Below, piece by piece: positions 24,261 through 38,600 of a DNA stretch of 64,000 bases. Positions within the stretch are counted from its first letter, which is position 1, and each line of letters begins with the position of its first letter. Under the pieces are notes generated by a model. That model had not been told where the DNA came from, did no database searches, and saw nothing but the letters and a program-made list of their open reading frames with translations. Position numbers and translations under genes: made by a program. This stretch comes from Tetrahymena thermophila SB210 (taxonomy: Eukaryota > Ciliophora > Oligohymenophorea > Hymenostomatida > Tetrahymenidae), in assembly GCF_000189635.1 (NCBI RefSeq), contig NW_002476418.1:682001-746000 (forward strand), in the 5' to 3' direction.

Positions 24261-27200
24261 TCAATTACCTTCTCCAAATTTATTTTATTTTAAGTATTAC
24301 AAAAATAAGTTATTTTCCATGATTAAATTAATATGGAAAAGTGTGAGAAGATTCTTTGACTTCGTTAGGTCTCTTTTTAATCTTCTATAAAGAATGTTCC
24401 AAGTAATTGAATATACTAAGGTAATCATTACAATTTATGATACAAAGATAACAGTTTATCTAGTGAATAGAGAGTTATAGTAATTTTTTTGATAACTGAC
24501 TAAAAAATTATCCATTCCATCGCAAATGTAACCCAAATAACGAATAGAATCATTAAGATCTGATATAAAATAATTTTATTGTTGTTGTTGGATCAAAAAA
24601 GGGACTAGTTATTGAATGCCTAGAAAATTAGGTTTGTAGTAGAAAGTCAAGGTAGAGAAAGTATAAATCATCTTTTTAATTGATAAAATTAATCCTTGGT
24701 TAAAAATTCCTTAACTGTAATTCTTACATACCATAGTTTTTATGTCTTAATTAAAGTACTATGGATAGATTTCAGCTGTTGAACAAATATTATCATTCAA
24801 TAGTTCTATAAAAAAGTTATGATAATGACTTGAATCATAATTGAAGTCTCCTTCCTACCCTATTAACTATTAAAGACTATCCATTTCTTAATTTGATTAT
24901 GGTTACAGTTAATTCATGATCTAATCATAATTGAATGAAATCATTTTATTAATAAAATCATCATCTTAGCCAAAATAAGCAAACATCCAAATTGAGTAAT
25001 GATTTGCTTGAGAACTAAACATGTACTTTTGCAAGTTTAGCATTGTTATTCTTTGCTATACTATTACATTGCATTCATTTATAAAATTATTAGTTATAAC
25101 TAAACTAATTGTTGGGAATATCATCAAAATCAAAACAATAAAAAGAGTGACAAGCAATATGAATTTATCCAACTTAGGTAATGAAGTGAAAGAAGCTATA
25201 GATCTGTTTCTCTTTTGTGGTAGTCTTTTAATATATGTGGTTTATATTTGGTTTGATTTAAGGCTACCATTTTAGTTACTCTGAGTACTTAGAATTCTTG
25301 GTCTTTAATTGCTCGAAACTCCATTTTGACGAGGAAAAAAATTATTTCGTTTATTTGTTTTGTCTCCGTTGCTGGAATTTTCCTATGTCTACTTTTCCGC
25401 TATTGATTGTATTTCCTTATTTATTTTATGAATTGCTTTATTCATTTTGCTAATATTCGAGTTTGACAACTCTGCCATCTCCATATTGAATAAACAATAT
25501 TCTATTAAATCTACATATTTCTATATCTTCTCAGGAGAAAAGCTGCCAAAGAGTTTTAAAATTTTTTCTTTTTGCTTCTTTATGAGTATGCTTAGTGGAA
25601 CTAAAGTAAACGAGATAAATACACTAACACCTAAAAATACAAACAAATTAGCATACATCATATCTAAGATGTAGTTAAATTTAGATTAAGCAAATTATTA
25701 AACTTCCTTCTGCAATTAGCTAATGTTGGTATAAATAGTCATAAAATTTGTCCAAATCTCTATTAAATCGTTTTAGTCTGAAATATCATTTTACATCGTA
25801 CTCAATAAAGATGCAACGTTAACTAAAAGATATAAATTAGGGATTTATACTGTAAAAAAAGTTCCTTCTCCTAAAACAGTTAATGATGTTGGTGTTTACA
25901 GATCGCTCTAGTATGTTAGAGAGGTATCTAAATTCTAAATATCTGAATAGAGCAATTTCAAATTTTGAGAATAGCCCTTAAAGTCTTTTTGAGCTATTGT
26001 ATATTCAGACTGTTATATATCGGGCTAAAATAAGTTTAAACTTAATTTTAGTAGCAGTGTGTATGATTCATTAGATAGTGATCTAAGAATATCAAATAAT
26101 GCACTATTAAATAAATCTAAAGTATTAAAATTTGTATTATATAGAGTAAAAGTAGAGTTAATTTGTTAGAATTAGACGATAGTCAATATCAGCAGTAATG
26201 AAAAAGAGGCAATCCCTGTAAAAATAAAGAACTTGAGTCCACCAGTGTCTTGCTTAGAATATATTTTCTTTATTATTAGCCTTTTCTTTTATTCTTAAAT
26301 GCTATAGTTACTCGATCTCAAGCTCGATATTTCATGCTGCTCCTCTTTTTTGGCTTCATTTTCGTCTTGGATGATACTATTCGAAGAAAATTTAGAACTT
26401 TTTGAATTTTCTTCCTTGTCTTTCTTATTCTATTTTATTACTTTTTGTGCTTCCTCTTCTATTTAGGCTTTACTTTAAATCTACTTCATGCTGTCATTGT
26501 AGTTTTTTAATGTGTATTGTGAATTAGTTATACTTTTTTCATGTGCTTTAACTCTTTAAATTTTTTATTGTTAGTTTAGCTAATTAAAAATAATCTGCTT
26601 GTATGAGTTTTGTTGTTCCTTCATAAAATCACTTTGATTTTCTTAAATATTATCAGCTTTTTTATTTATTAAATTATAATAATTCAAATAAAAATTCTAA
26701 AGATGATTTTTGTTAAATATGTTTTACTTTCAGGTATCTATTCTATTTTCTTCAAGCTACTTATTCTTGTTTCTGGTCTTATTTTTACTAGTAAATTATA
26801 ATCTATTTGCTTTAAACCTCTATTTAAATTAATTTCTTCAAATTAAGATCTTGGTGATATCAAACTCCTGTGAGATTCCTTTGGAGACAGCATATTGTAC
26901 ATATCTTTTGGCTGAAAATTAAATTCATGCTGATATCTTGGAGAAGGATAAGTTATATCAGATTAATACTTTTATATTAAAGAGTTTTGGTCATGCTCTT
27001 ACTTATTTTCTAAAATCGCCCCGACTGTTTCTCTTCTAGTTTAAATTTCAGTTGATTAATTTAATCCATTACCTTCCTGAACTATATGCCTTTCAGGCAT
27101 ATCTATAGGAATTATCATAGTGCTCTGTTTTGCTATGGGAGATAAAATCTGATCTACTTCATTCTTTTCTAGTGGTATTCTTAGCTGCTGCTACTTAAAA

Positions 27201-30200
27201 ATACTCTATGCATGTTACAACTATTTACTATCAGTAAGTATAGTTCCTTATTAATTTATAGAATAAGCTTAGCTTTAACTATTAGAACTTTAAACTTCTG
27301 TTAGCTCATCATTATTCATATAAAATTTCTGTTAGCCATCATTTTTAAGCTTAGTACTTAAAAGTTCATGATTTATGACGTCCTCCTTCTCAAAATCAGT
27401 AAAAATTTATATACACTATTTTAGCTAATTAATACTGTCTATTTTTTTTCTTTTTACACTTTCTTTTTGAAAGGAAGTGATCTCTATAAATTTAAAAGTA
27501 ACATGTAACGAAGTAGGAATTAAACTCATTTTAAATGCTATATTATAAATAATATCAGATGGTTTTATATTATTCACAATTTTTTCAATCATCTACAATG
27601 AATCTACAGCAGTGTGTGTTTGTTAAAGCCTTTTGCTATTAGAATGTTTTTTTACCACCAAAATACTATAAAATGTCTCTTCAAACTATTCTAATTTCTG
27701 AATACCAAAAATAATAGGAATAATATGATTCATATTCAAAAGCCTTAAGTCATCTAATTAATTATTTCAATTTAAAATCAGTTTGTTTTGTTAAAAATGA
27801 AAAAGAGTTTAAATTTTTACTCAATGAAATCATTTGCTAAAATACAGTTTTGAAAAGATTTTCAGATATATCCAAAATATTTCCTTCGTTACTAAAAAAC
27901 AAATAATCTTTTTCTTGATTAACTTTACGAAGATGAGAGCAGACTCCAAATTCTCCAAACATATTTTCTAGCTTTAACCTGATCATTAATGGAATAATAA
28001 AACCTCTACCATTCAGGCCAAACACAAGTCTTTCACCTTTTTAATAAATAAATAAATAAATTTTTTTTTTGAATTAATAAATTTTTAAAAGGTATTTTTT
28101 GTCTAAAATAAATAAAATTACCAATTTTTATAACATTCATTGTTCCTTTGTTTCTAAAATTTTTCATGAAATCATCATGAGCTCCATACAATCCTTTAGG
28201 TATTAGCTAGTTGATTGTTTTACCCAGTATTACTTTATTATCAATGTCATAGACTTCTTTAAATGATTTGGAAACCTTCGTAATTTTGCCATCAATAGTG
28301 TTTAATGAGGCGTAGACGACGCAAGAGCTTTTTGTAAAGACTTTAATGAATTTTTCAGATGGCAAGAGATTTTAGCTTGGTAATCTTTTTGACTTTTTAA
28401 TCAATTCGGTAATTTTTCTGTTTTCAAAATCGAGGACAGAATTGTAAATTGTAGTGAGAAAATTTAATTATTTGCTTTCTGGGTTCAAATCATATAGAAG
28501 CTTTATGAGAGAAAGTATTTGCTAATTATCATCATAGAGTTTTTTACTTTTCTATTCTAATTCTTTTAAATCAAGAAAGTTGCTACACAAATAATCAAAA
28601 AATTCAGCTATTTTTATCAAATAAGAGTGTAATTTTTTCTTAAAATCATCAAATTACTCATCAAAAACAACCATAGACATCATATAGAGTCTTTAGTTTT
28701 AAATGACAGCATTTTTAAAAAACTGCTAAAATTAATGATTACAACGAGTCAATAATATCTATGTATAATACATATCATGCATAGATGCCCCAATCTTTAT
28801 TAGCTTAGATTAGTAGGAATAAATCTCACTGAAGGATTTAGTGGAAATTTTCATAATTTCAGTAACAAAACTAATATAAGCAAACATAGCACTTGAAGTA
28901 TGCTGTTTCTTTTTAATTTTGTTATCAATAAATTTCTCAAATAGATCTACCACATAAAAAATAACATATTTTCTTCTATATTCCTAGCCAATATATTCTT
29001 CTAAATTGAAAGTATCTTCATCCTTTTTTTCATTATAAAATGTACATTTTAGAAATTGAATTTAAATTTGACTTATTTTTCATTAAAAAAATAATGTCTT
29101 TATTTTAAATATTTAATTAAAAAAGAAGAGTTCGAATAAAAAATTGTTTAAAGAAAAATAAGATAAAATTCAACCTATTTTATTAAATTAAAATATATTT
29201 ATTTGTCAAAGCACAAATATTTATTTTTTTATATTAAAAACAGTCAAATTTTAATATGGTTTTGTTTAATATTCACATCAATCAGTCATCATATTTTAAA
29301 TTGCAATTGAATATTTTGATGGAATTTAGTTTTAATTAAGTTAACTATAAATAAATAAATATAATATTGTCTTGCTTTTGAAAGTTTTGCTTATAATGTT
29401 AATAAAAATAATACAAATATTCAAATAAATTTATTAGATTTATTTAACAATGAATAAAACTAATTTAATTAATGAGGATGATTTAATAAATTAAAAAAAT
29501 GAGTTATTTATTTACTCTTTTGAATTCGAAGCAGAAGCATTTGTATGAATTAATCTCACACTCTAGTGTATGATTAATATATATATTTTCAAATATGAGA
29601 GCCTAACCTTTCTCTATGTAGTCTTCATAGAAGAAATTCAAATTTTTTTTAAGCTGTCTGACATATATATCAAGATGGAGTAATGGAATATGGTTTAAGT
29701 TAGTTTTACCAATGCATTCATAAAAAATATTACTAAATATCTTTTACTACTTAAACATACAGAGTTTATAGCATAGAGGAGAACATACAATCATTAAAAG
29801 GAAAGGGTTATCTGAAGTAATATTAAAGTATACTAGAATAACAATTGAGAAAGACGCTAGTATAGAATTGAGAGTTTAATAAATAAATGAAATATCTTCA
29901 TGAGTGTAGAGAAATTCTTTATGATAAATGATTAGTTTTACTATAGAGTAGATAAACATTGTTATACTCTGCAATTTTTAATTCATAACATAATTTAAAA
30001 TAATAACTAAACTCATAAACAACTATCTACCTATATCATATTTACTTTCTCGTCTTGATAGAAAATCTTTTACTACAAAGGTATAATCAAAATCATGATA
30101 ATTTAATATAATCCCTATTATAAATATAAAATATTTATTTAATTTTGATGATATTGCATTTTAAATGTTAGCTTAATATCAATTTTCATTATTATTTTTA

Positions 30201-31105
30201 TATAATTTTTTCATCATTTGTGCATAAATTAATTTGCTACTCATTTTTATACTCTTCATGTCAACTCAAAAATAAATAGGTTATTAAAAAATAAAATTTA
30301 CATGACTGAAGATGATAATTTAAAATTTTCTTAAAATTTAAAAATTTTTTAAAGTATTCAATCAATATTAATGATAAGCAATTAGTATGTAAAATAAAAA
30401 AATAATTATATTATTCTATTTAGTTATATCTTCTAATATATGTTTGTTTTTTTTTTGCTACTTGTGTTTTTGTAAACTGATAATGCATCAATAGAATAAT
30501 TAGAATAGAGAAAAATAGAATATTAATTTACCTATAAAAATAGTAAAAATTGCATTTATATATCCTAAGTAACTAATCGAACTAAAGTCTGAATTTTGAA
30601 TTATTTCGATACTGTTAAACAAAAAAGGTATATAAAATAAATAGTTGTATATCTTAACAGCAAGGGAATAAAAATAACAAAATCCTTTTATATCATGCGA
30701 TCTGTATTGATTGTGTCTATAAATTAAGCATGCTATACTCATTAATAATATCAGCAAAGAATTGTAGATGAAAGAGAAGTAAAAGACAGAATATTTTGTG
30801 AAGTTACTAAATGAGTTTTATGTATCGTATTTAAAATTAAAATAATCTAAACTGTTGATAATATCGTTTGTATAGCTTTATTCTGAATCCTCAAAGTCAG
30901 TGTTTGCAATAATTACTAAACTAGATTCTTATAATGTGTTTAATATTAAAAGTCCAATTGAAATTGCTTTGCTTCGCAGAAAACTATTCAGCATTTTTGG
31001 AACAATCCTGAAGTAGAACAATTTCGCTTTATTAATCTTAGAGAAATAATGCACGTATTATTGTACAGAATCATCCTAAAAGTTCATATTATAATTTCCA
31101 TTCAT
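24261..31105 (-). CDS. Giant multi-pass membrane protein with PAS-like domain (TmcB-like ciliate family), copy 1
   Basis: Six exons: 30532-31105, 29516-30114, 28122-29022, 27821-28036, 26728-27753 and 24261-26641, giving 1,898 residues. The N-terminal ~390 residues contain several hydrophobic segments and end in a Cys-bearing stretch (SYKCFCFEFKR). Exon 3 is a helical region leading to a PAS-like domain near residues 600-700 (SCVVYASLNTIDGKITKVS, then NQLIPKGLYGAHDDFM). Exon 4 begins FGLNGRGFIIPLMIRLKLEN, a hallmark of this ciliate family. The C-terminal part has four more hydrophobic helices, e.g. FIFTGIASFSLLLILTIV and LFVFLGVSVFISFTLVPL. Ciliates carry large families of such proteins, related to Dictyostelium tiny macrocysts proteins; ligand and function are unknown. 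It lies 1.56 kb downstream of a paralogue on the same strand. Confidence 0.82.
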
Positions 31106-32667
31106 GCTTAATATAAATATAGAATTTCCTCCTGGTAGTGATATACCAATTTTTATTGATAGTGCTCCGAAAGTAGGAGGGTAGTTTATATTTAATCTAA
31201 AACGTTCTTTATATTTAAATAATCTTCAATGTTCTTGCTTGCTTGCTTTCTATTCAATTTATTTTTTGCTTTAATCTCTATTTATTTTTTACATATAATA
31301 AAAAATACAATTCGTCAATATGTAATGTAATGTAAGAAGATTAACTAATAATTTAAATAAATTATCAAAAATTTCTTGCATGAATGTTAAAATTAACATC
31401 TACTATATCAAAGGCTGTGCTTAAAATTTTTTTCTATTTTATTGTCATACCACTTAATAACTAAATAATATATTTTGAATTTATATCTCATAATTCTGTT
31501 AGATTTTGAATATCATTCATTATTTTGCTTCTTACTAACATCTGCGAGTAAACTAAAATTTCTAATATTTCTTTAAGCACAAATATCATTTAATTACTTT
31601 TCTTTTTGAGCAAAAATTTAATTAATAGATTAATCAAAAATACAAACAAAATACTTTCGAACAATTTATTTTTAAATATATTTCTGCAAATCAGCAAAGA
31701 ACGCTTTAAAATTAAGCTATTAAATTAAGGAAATAGTTTGTGTAGAAAAAAATTAATTTGATAGAAAAATTGCTCAATTTCTTTCAGCATTTTTTTGATA
31801 ACAAAAAAAACTAAGAATTTATAAATAAACTGAATTTATTTTCAATTAAAACTCCATTAAGTATAATATTTTGTCTATTTTCTTTCTTTTGCGATTATCA
31901 AACACTAGATCTAATATATTTTTTACATATAGACTTTACTCAATCAAAATGTTTATTAATCTAAATACATTTAGATTTTTGTATTATCAAATGATCAAAA
32001 GGTTTAAAAAAATCCTATTTAAAAAAAATCTTGTGGCAATGTTTGATTTAGGATTCAAAATTATTAATTTAAAAATTATTAAATAAATCTATGGAAGGAA
32101 TTGTTTAAAAAATATTATTTGATAAATAAGAAAAAATACAAAATTTAGATTTTGATTGTGACATAAATTTTAACAAAGATAGTATTTCAGAAGAAATCTG
32201 AAAAATGTTTATTTAATTTTTAATATAATAATATATATTTTTTTTAAAAGATCAATCAAATTCTTTAATGATATGCCTAAAATTATTATTTTGAGGTTAA
32301 TACGCATACTTAACTTTTCATATAGAATTTATTTTTATTATTTCTTTACTATTTATTACAGAAATATTTACAGTAAAATCTGTCAAAATTGTTTACAATT
32401 TAAATCTACAATCTGAGCACTCTTTAAAAGTTGGTAAAAATTTTTATCCAAAATTCGACTTTTTCATTTTAAAACCCATCAATAAACTACACACAGGTAT
32501 ATCATGAATAGAATTTTTAGTTTTATAGGTAGGTGCTCAGTTTAGATAGATTCATTTTAGTATTTATTATTTTATTATTCACCTAATTTAAATTTTGAGT
32601 ATTGTAAATCTGTTTAGATTTTAATTTTGAGTGAGAGTAGCTTATTAGATTTGAAATTCGTGTTCGA
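31106..32667. other. Spacer between the tandem PAS membrane genes
   Basis: About 1.56 kb of A+T-rich DNA between the stop of copy 2 and the ATG of copy 1, presumably holding the copy 1 promoter. A CTTG-type tandem run lies near 31233-31248. No coding frame is convincing. Confidence 0.6.
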
Positions 32668-35600
32668 TCATACTAATTAATTCTTATTCTTCTTAAAGTA
32701 AGCCATAAATATTTAATTATCTAAAATTAAATTGATATGGAATAATTTTAACAGATTTTTCACTTCCTTTAACTTATTTGTGAATTTCTTATAAAAGAAA
32801 GTCCACCCAAAGATAAAAGTCATAATGATGATAATTAGCTGCATTATAAATAAATATTGATTAAGTTTGACTATGTAATTGTAGTAATCAACCTGACTTT
32901 CGAATAAGTAATTATCTAAGGCAAAAGAAATAAGCTTGAGATATCTTATCAACTAATTATATCCATCGATTAAATTTGACTGTTTTTAAATATCAATAAG
33001 ATATTAAGTAATACTTTTTTGAGGAATAGAATTGCTTTACAATTGCTAGTATAACTGTAGAAACCCAGTAAAGTACTAAGATATCTATTTCATTGTTATT
33101 ATAAAACCTCTACTCAACACACCACTCATAATATTCTCGCAATCAATTTATTAAATTTCTATTGCAAAGTATTAAGGATAATTTTAAATGACTTGACAAA
33201 TATCTTGGTTTAGCATTGTTATAAATATATCTTCAAACTTTTATTAGTTTTTTCTTTTTATTTGAGTATCCGCCATAATGTTAGAAACTTTTTATAAATA
33301 ATCATCTCCAGATTAGTGAAGTCTAACTATATTTTGCATTTGCTAATCAGCTCTGTAGAAATCTTGGGATGAAGGAGATTACTATAATATGTAGTTAGTT
33401 AGCCAATACCCATAGTGGTTTGCATGATAATCTAAAATAAGACTTGTTGCATCGAAGATTGAAATTCTTTCTGAAATTACTACTTCACCTTCTTTTTTAA
33501 ATTGAGCAATTACAAGCAATGACACTATTGGGTAGATCATTTAAATAAATATAACAACAAGACTAATAAAGATGATCGGTAAGCTTATTTTCTATAATGA
33601 ATTAAAAGATGCCACAGAACGAGTTCTTTTATTTTGAATACGGTGAATTATATTCATTTTATCTCCATTAACGTTTGATTGTACATTAATGTTTTTAGCT
33701 TCCTCTATATTCATTTCTTTGTTGTAGTGTTCATTTGAGGAGACTATTTAATTTGAATTCTATTTGAGCACTTCATCAAGATCTCTATAATTTATTTGCT
33801 TGTTATCTACCATCTCATCAACTTTTATTATGCAATATTCTATTAGATCAACATATTTTTGTAACTTATCTGGCTGGAAAGACCCTAACAGCTTCAATAT
33901 CTTTTCTGCTTAAATTTAACCAAGAATGTTCATCGGAACGACTAAAACAACTAATACACCAACAACTACTAATAGCACGATGAGATTTAATAACTAAACA
34001 TTATCGATATATGAAAATTCTTATTTTACTTAATCTTCAACAGCTCCTTGCACTGTGTATGAAGATCTAAAAATATTTAAGTAGTTATCCCACAAGAAAT
34101 CCATCCTATTATTTGTTTTTTCTGCAAGTAAACTTTAAGTTTAAGGAGTGAGCACTTCAAAATATTACTATCTGAATATAAGAAGCTCATTGATTACAGT
34201 AAAATTACGAATGTATTAATTACTATTTTCGACAGTATAATCTGTGAAATTTAAACTTGTGTTTTTTGTAACGAAGACCTTTTGATAATTCTAAGATGGA
34301 TCAGCATTAATTGCTCTTAAAGTTTTTAATGTAAAATTTGCAAGCTATTGATTCAAATAGATTTAACTTCTCTGCATTTCTGCTTGCAAAAAAGTTTAGT
34401 TGAAAGTTGATTGAGCCAATTAAGGACTATTTTTGAATAATTCCAGAAAAGTTTTCTAAGAGAGAACAATTAAATTGATATCATTCATTTAGTTAAATAA
34501 ATTTAGCTACTAAAAATCCAAATAATATCTGTCAATAGATTGATTTAATTAATCATATTAGATGGAAGAAACACAGACCAATGTGATAAAAGAAAATATA
34601 ACAGATATTATGAAAATTTTAACAATAAAAGAGCTGTTTTGAGAATTTATCTAATTAATAATCTATTATTTTTTTTATTCACTTAAATTTGTATTTACAG
34701 ATTGAACACTCTAAGCATCGTTGCCTTTGTCTTCCTTCTTTTCATAAAAGTTATTTTGGTCATTTGAAAATTTGGAGGAATCTTCACAGATTCTATTTGT
34801 GGATTCATATTTTTTAATCACTAATTTCGTTGTCTATCTTCTACCTTTTCTTCTCTAGTTTCTCTTCTGTTTCTAACTCATGTTCCTCTTAAATTAACTT
34901 TGGTTCTTCAATGTTGGACTTGATGCTGTTTGCTGCTCTTATTCTTAAGCGACTTTAGAAAAGACTATTTTTATTTTTGTATTTTAATGAAACTAAAAAT
35001 AATATTTTAATAAAATTATACTTTCTGTTGAAATTTATTGAAACTTTTTTGAAGAATTTTAATTCTGCTGAAATAAATTCTCTTCCTCTGCTTAACTATT
35101 TATATCATTTGTGTTGTGTTACATCAATAATTGCCTATGACTATTTTCTTTGGGAGAGAATGGAAGTTGATTATCTGCTGAATTCAAATCATTTAACTGT
35201 AATTCCTGAAGAACTACTTCCTCTTGCAAAGGGAATCTAGAAAATTCAAAGTTGAAATACTTTTATAACTATGATTACTCTATAGATTTTTCCTAAATAT
35301 TTTAGTTATATAAAGACTAATAAGCAGTGTTGCCTTGTTGAGCCATCATGTTCGTAAATAATATTAATTCTTTTTCATTTAGATGAGTTCTTTTTACTGA
35401 ATTTGCCATGTGACTCCTCTTTTTTACTGAACTTTCTAATATTACTGTCTAATCTTCCACTTAAATTTACTCGCTTACAGACTCGTTAGATTGACTAAGC
35501 TGTTTTTCTGAGTCAAAATATCTTGAAGCAGTTTAATCCAATTTATTTAGCTAATCAAATTTTAAATTGTTAATTTCACTGAAAGTCTTCCCATTTGCAT

Positions 35601-38600
35601 TGGCTTAATCATATTCTTCATACTAATCTAAGCATTCTCTCAGCTTATTTAAATAATTTCTTTTTTCATCATAGTCTCTTAGATGATTAATATGAGATAT
35701 TTCCAAATAATAGTATTTCTTTCCAATTTAAGTGAATATTTATCTTATTTAAACATTAACTGCAAACATTGCATCTCTCTCTGAAATCTCAGCTAATTTT
35801 TGATTTAATAACTTGAAAGTCTATCCTTAATTAAAATTAAAATTTTCTGTGCCCTTTTTAGGGGATTAATACAATTATTTTTTTTATAATATCATCACTG
35901 TCTGATAGTTTAAGTTATATTCTTGAAGTTGCTTAATGATCATTGATATAGGTAATATTTGATTTATATTTTTTTATACTAATTAACCTATTTAATATTA
36001 GAATTTAAAATCAAACTAATAAAAACAAAATAATTTACTCTTTGAATAAACCGTTGAAAATGTATTTAAATAAAGGTTTTCTGTTACATCTGAGATATTT
36101 TCATTACTATCAATAAAGATAAATTCGTTGGTTTCATACAAATTTGTTATATAAGCGCAAATACCAAGCTCGCCTAAAATATTTTCTATTTTAAGTCTAA
36201 TCATTATCGGAAAAATGAAGCCTTGAGAATTAAAACCAAAAACCATTCTTTCGCCTTTTAAAATAAAATTCAGATCAATTTAATATGCATTTACTTATTT
36301 AAACTTGTTGAACAAACAAAGATAAAAAATTAGTTGGCTTAATTTAGAATCCAATTTAATGAAATTGAAAAATTAATAAAATTTTATTTAATAAATAAAT
36401 AAATAAAAATGAAATTTATTAAAAATAAATAAAAAAATACCTTAATTGATAATTGACATATTGCCTTTACTTTTAAAGTTACTAAGAAAATCATCATGGT
36501 CATTAAACATACCACGAGGGATTAATTGATTTATAGATTTACTAATGATTGATTGATTTTTAAAATTGAAAATGTTTGAAAAGTTGTTTGAAACTTTTTT
36601 AATTTCTCCACCTGCTGTATTAAGAGAAGCATAAATTGCACATGTATTTGGGTTAAAAAATTTTTGTAAATTTATTTCTTAAGGAATAATAAACTATTAT
36701 GTGAGTTGTTAGGATTTTGTCACAAAATCAACTAATTTCCTATTCCTAAAATCCAAAATATTTGAATAAATGGTAGCTAGGTAGAGCAATTGTTTATCAT
36801 CAGGATTAATGTCGAACAACCAATTTTACAATTATTAGCATTTTTCTAATTTTTCTAGAATTTATTTGCTTTGATTGTGTAATTCTTCTAACTTGATGAA
36901 ATTGCTACACAAATAATCATAATATTCACCTAAAATTAGGAGGTAATACCTTATTTACTGCCTAAATACTTCAATGTACTCATCAAAATCAATGATTAGC
37001 ATCATTTATATCCGCTAGTTCTGTATTTTTGGACTTTTGAAGAAATTTTCAAATTGCTTATTCAATCTCAAAAAAATTGTGTTGAGTGATTAAAATTCTT
37101 TCAAACTCAACAACTATCTTTGGAACATTTTATTTTAATAATTAAATATCATGTTGTAGGATCTCGTAGAAATATTCATAATCTCAAACAAATAACTTAT
37201 GTAGCTTAACATCATAAAATGCAAATCCTTAATATCTGAAGGATTATTCAGAATAGTTTCATAGACATTAGCAAAATACTGAAATATAAATTTTTTGCGA
37301 TATTCTTATCCAATATATTCATCTAAACTGAATTAGTTTTCATCCTATTCATAAAAAATACCAATTAATAAAATCTTAACAATTCATTCGCTAAAAAAAA
37401 TTTTTAATTTGATTTAATTATCTATTTATTACCACTAAATTTATTAATTAAATTTTTCCAGAATTAATTGCAAAAAATTACAGTTTTCTATATGTATTAA
37501 ATCAATTTTTGACTTTGGAAAAAATATTAATTGAGTGGATAAAATTTAATTTTCAAACAAAAAGTTAAGGAAGAAGTTAGCAAGGGTAAGTAAGCTTTTT
37601 CCTATTGGAAATAGTTGATTAGCAAACTAAAAAAACTATTTATTATCAATAGAATTAATGAGTAAAAAATTATTAATTAATGAATGGGAGAATTATTCAA
37701 TAAATATTTGTATTTATATAATTTAATACTCTTTTGAACTCATAACAGAAGCATTTGTAATCCTTTGCGTCACATTAAAGCTTGTGACTTATGTAAATTG
37801 TTTCAAATATGATTGCTTGTCCTTTTTCAATGTAATCTTCAAAGAAGAAACTTAAATTTTCATTCAGTTAGCGTATATATATGTCTACTTTATTTAGTTA
37901 AAGAAACCTCAAATCAGATTTTCCTATGCAAATACTTGTAAGATTTTATGAAAATCGTGTATGGATTTAGTATCCAAGTCTACAAGCCAAACCAATTTGC
38001 AGTAGCCAGAGTACTCCGATGTTAGAAAACTCTTCAATAATATAATTTATTGCCATTAGTAATATAAAAGATAAAAGTGTGCAGCATAACATGATATAAA
38101 GACAGGATACCCACCTTTTAAGATAGAACTACTCTCTGTAGTACAAAATCAACTTTATCACGGAATAAAAAAATATAATAATAAGAAGTAATTTCTCACT
38201 AATATAAACATTAAGCCAGCAGATAAGACACAAAAAAATTTATCTGAATACTTCGAGTTTAGTTTCTCTTTTAATAAGGTAATCTCTACTGGTAAAGCTA
38301 AAATCATGGTCATGGTACGTCAAAAACAATCCTAAAAATAAAATATAAGTATTAATTTTTCTAAATTTCAAAAAGATGAATAAATTAATTCATAAGAAAT
38401 GTTGAGCCTAATATTTTTTGAAAATTGATAAATCGAAGTAAGATAAATATTTGTGATAATAAACTCCTCTAAAGTATATTATTTTAGACAATCAATTATT
38501 TCCAATCAAAAAAATAAATTTCTAATAATTAAAAGACAGTTTTGATGAAATATTATTTAAGAGTTTTACAATTAAGTTTTTAATTAAAACCAGTCATCGA

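Noticed and set aside
24672-24731. A 60-nt GT...AG segment in PAS copy 1 that looked like an intron
   Set aside because: Read in frame it encodes residues that align with copy 2 at the same place (both have a Cys-Asn-type motif followed by Gly and Ile/Lys positions), and copy 2 has no intron there. I treat it as coding.
31871-32086. Plus-strand 71-codon frame between the PAS genes
   Set aside because: Composition matches spacer and no motif or splice context supports it.
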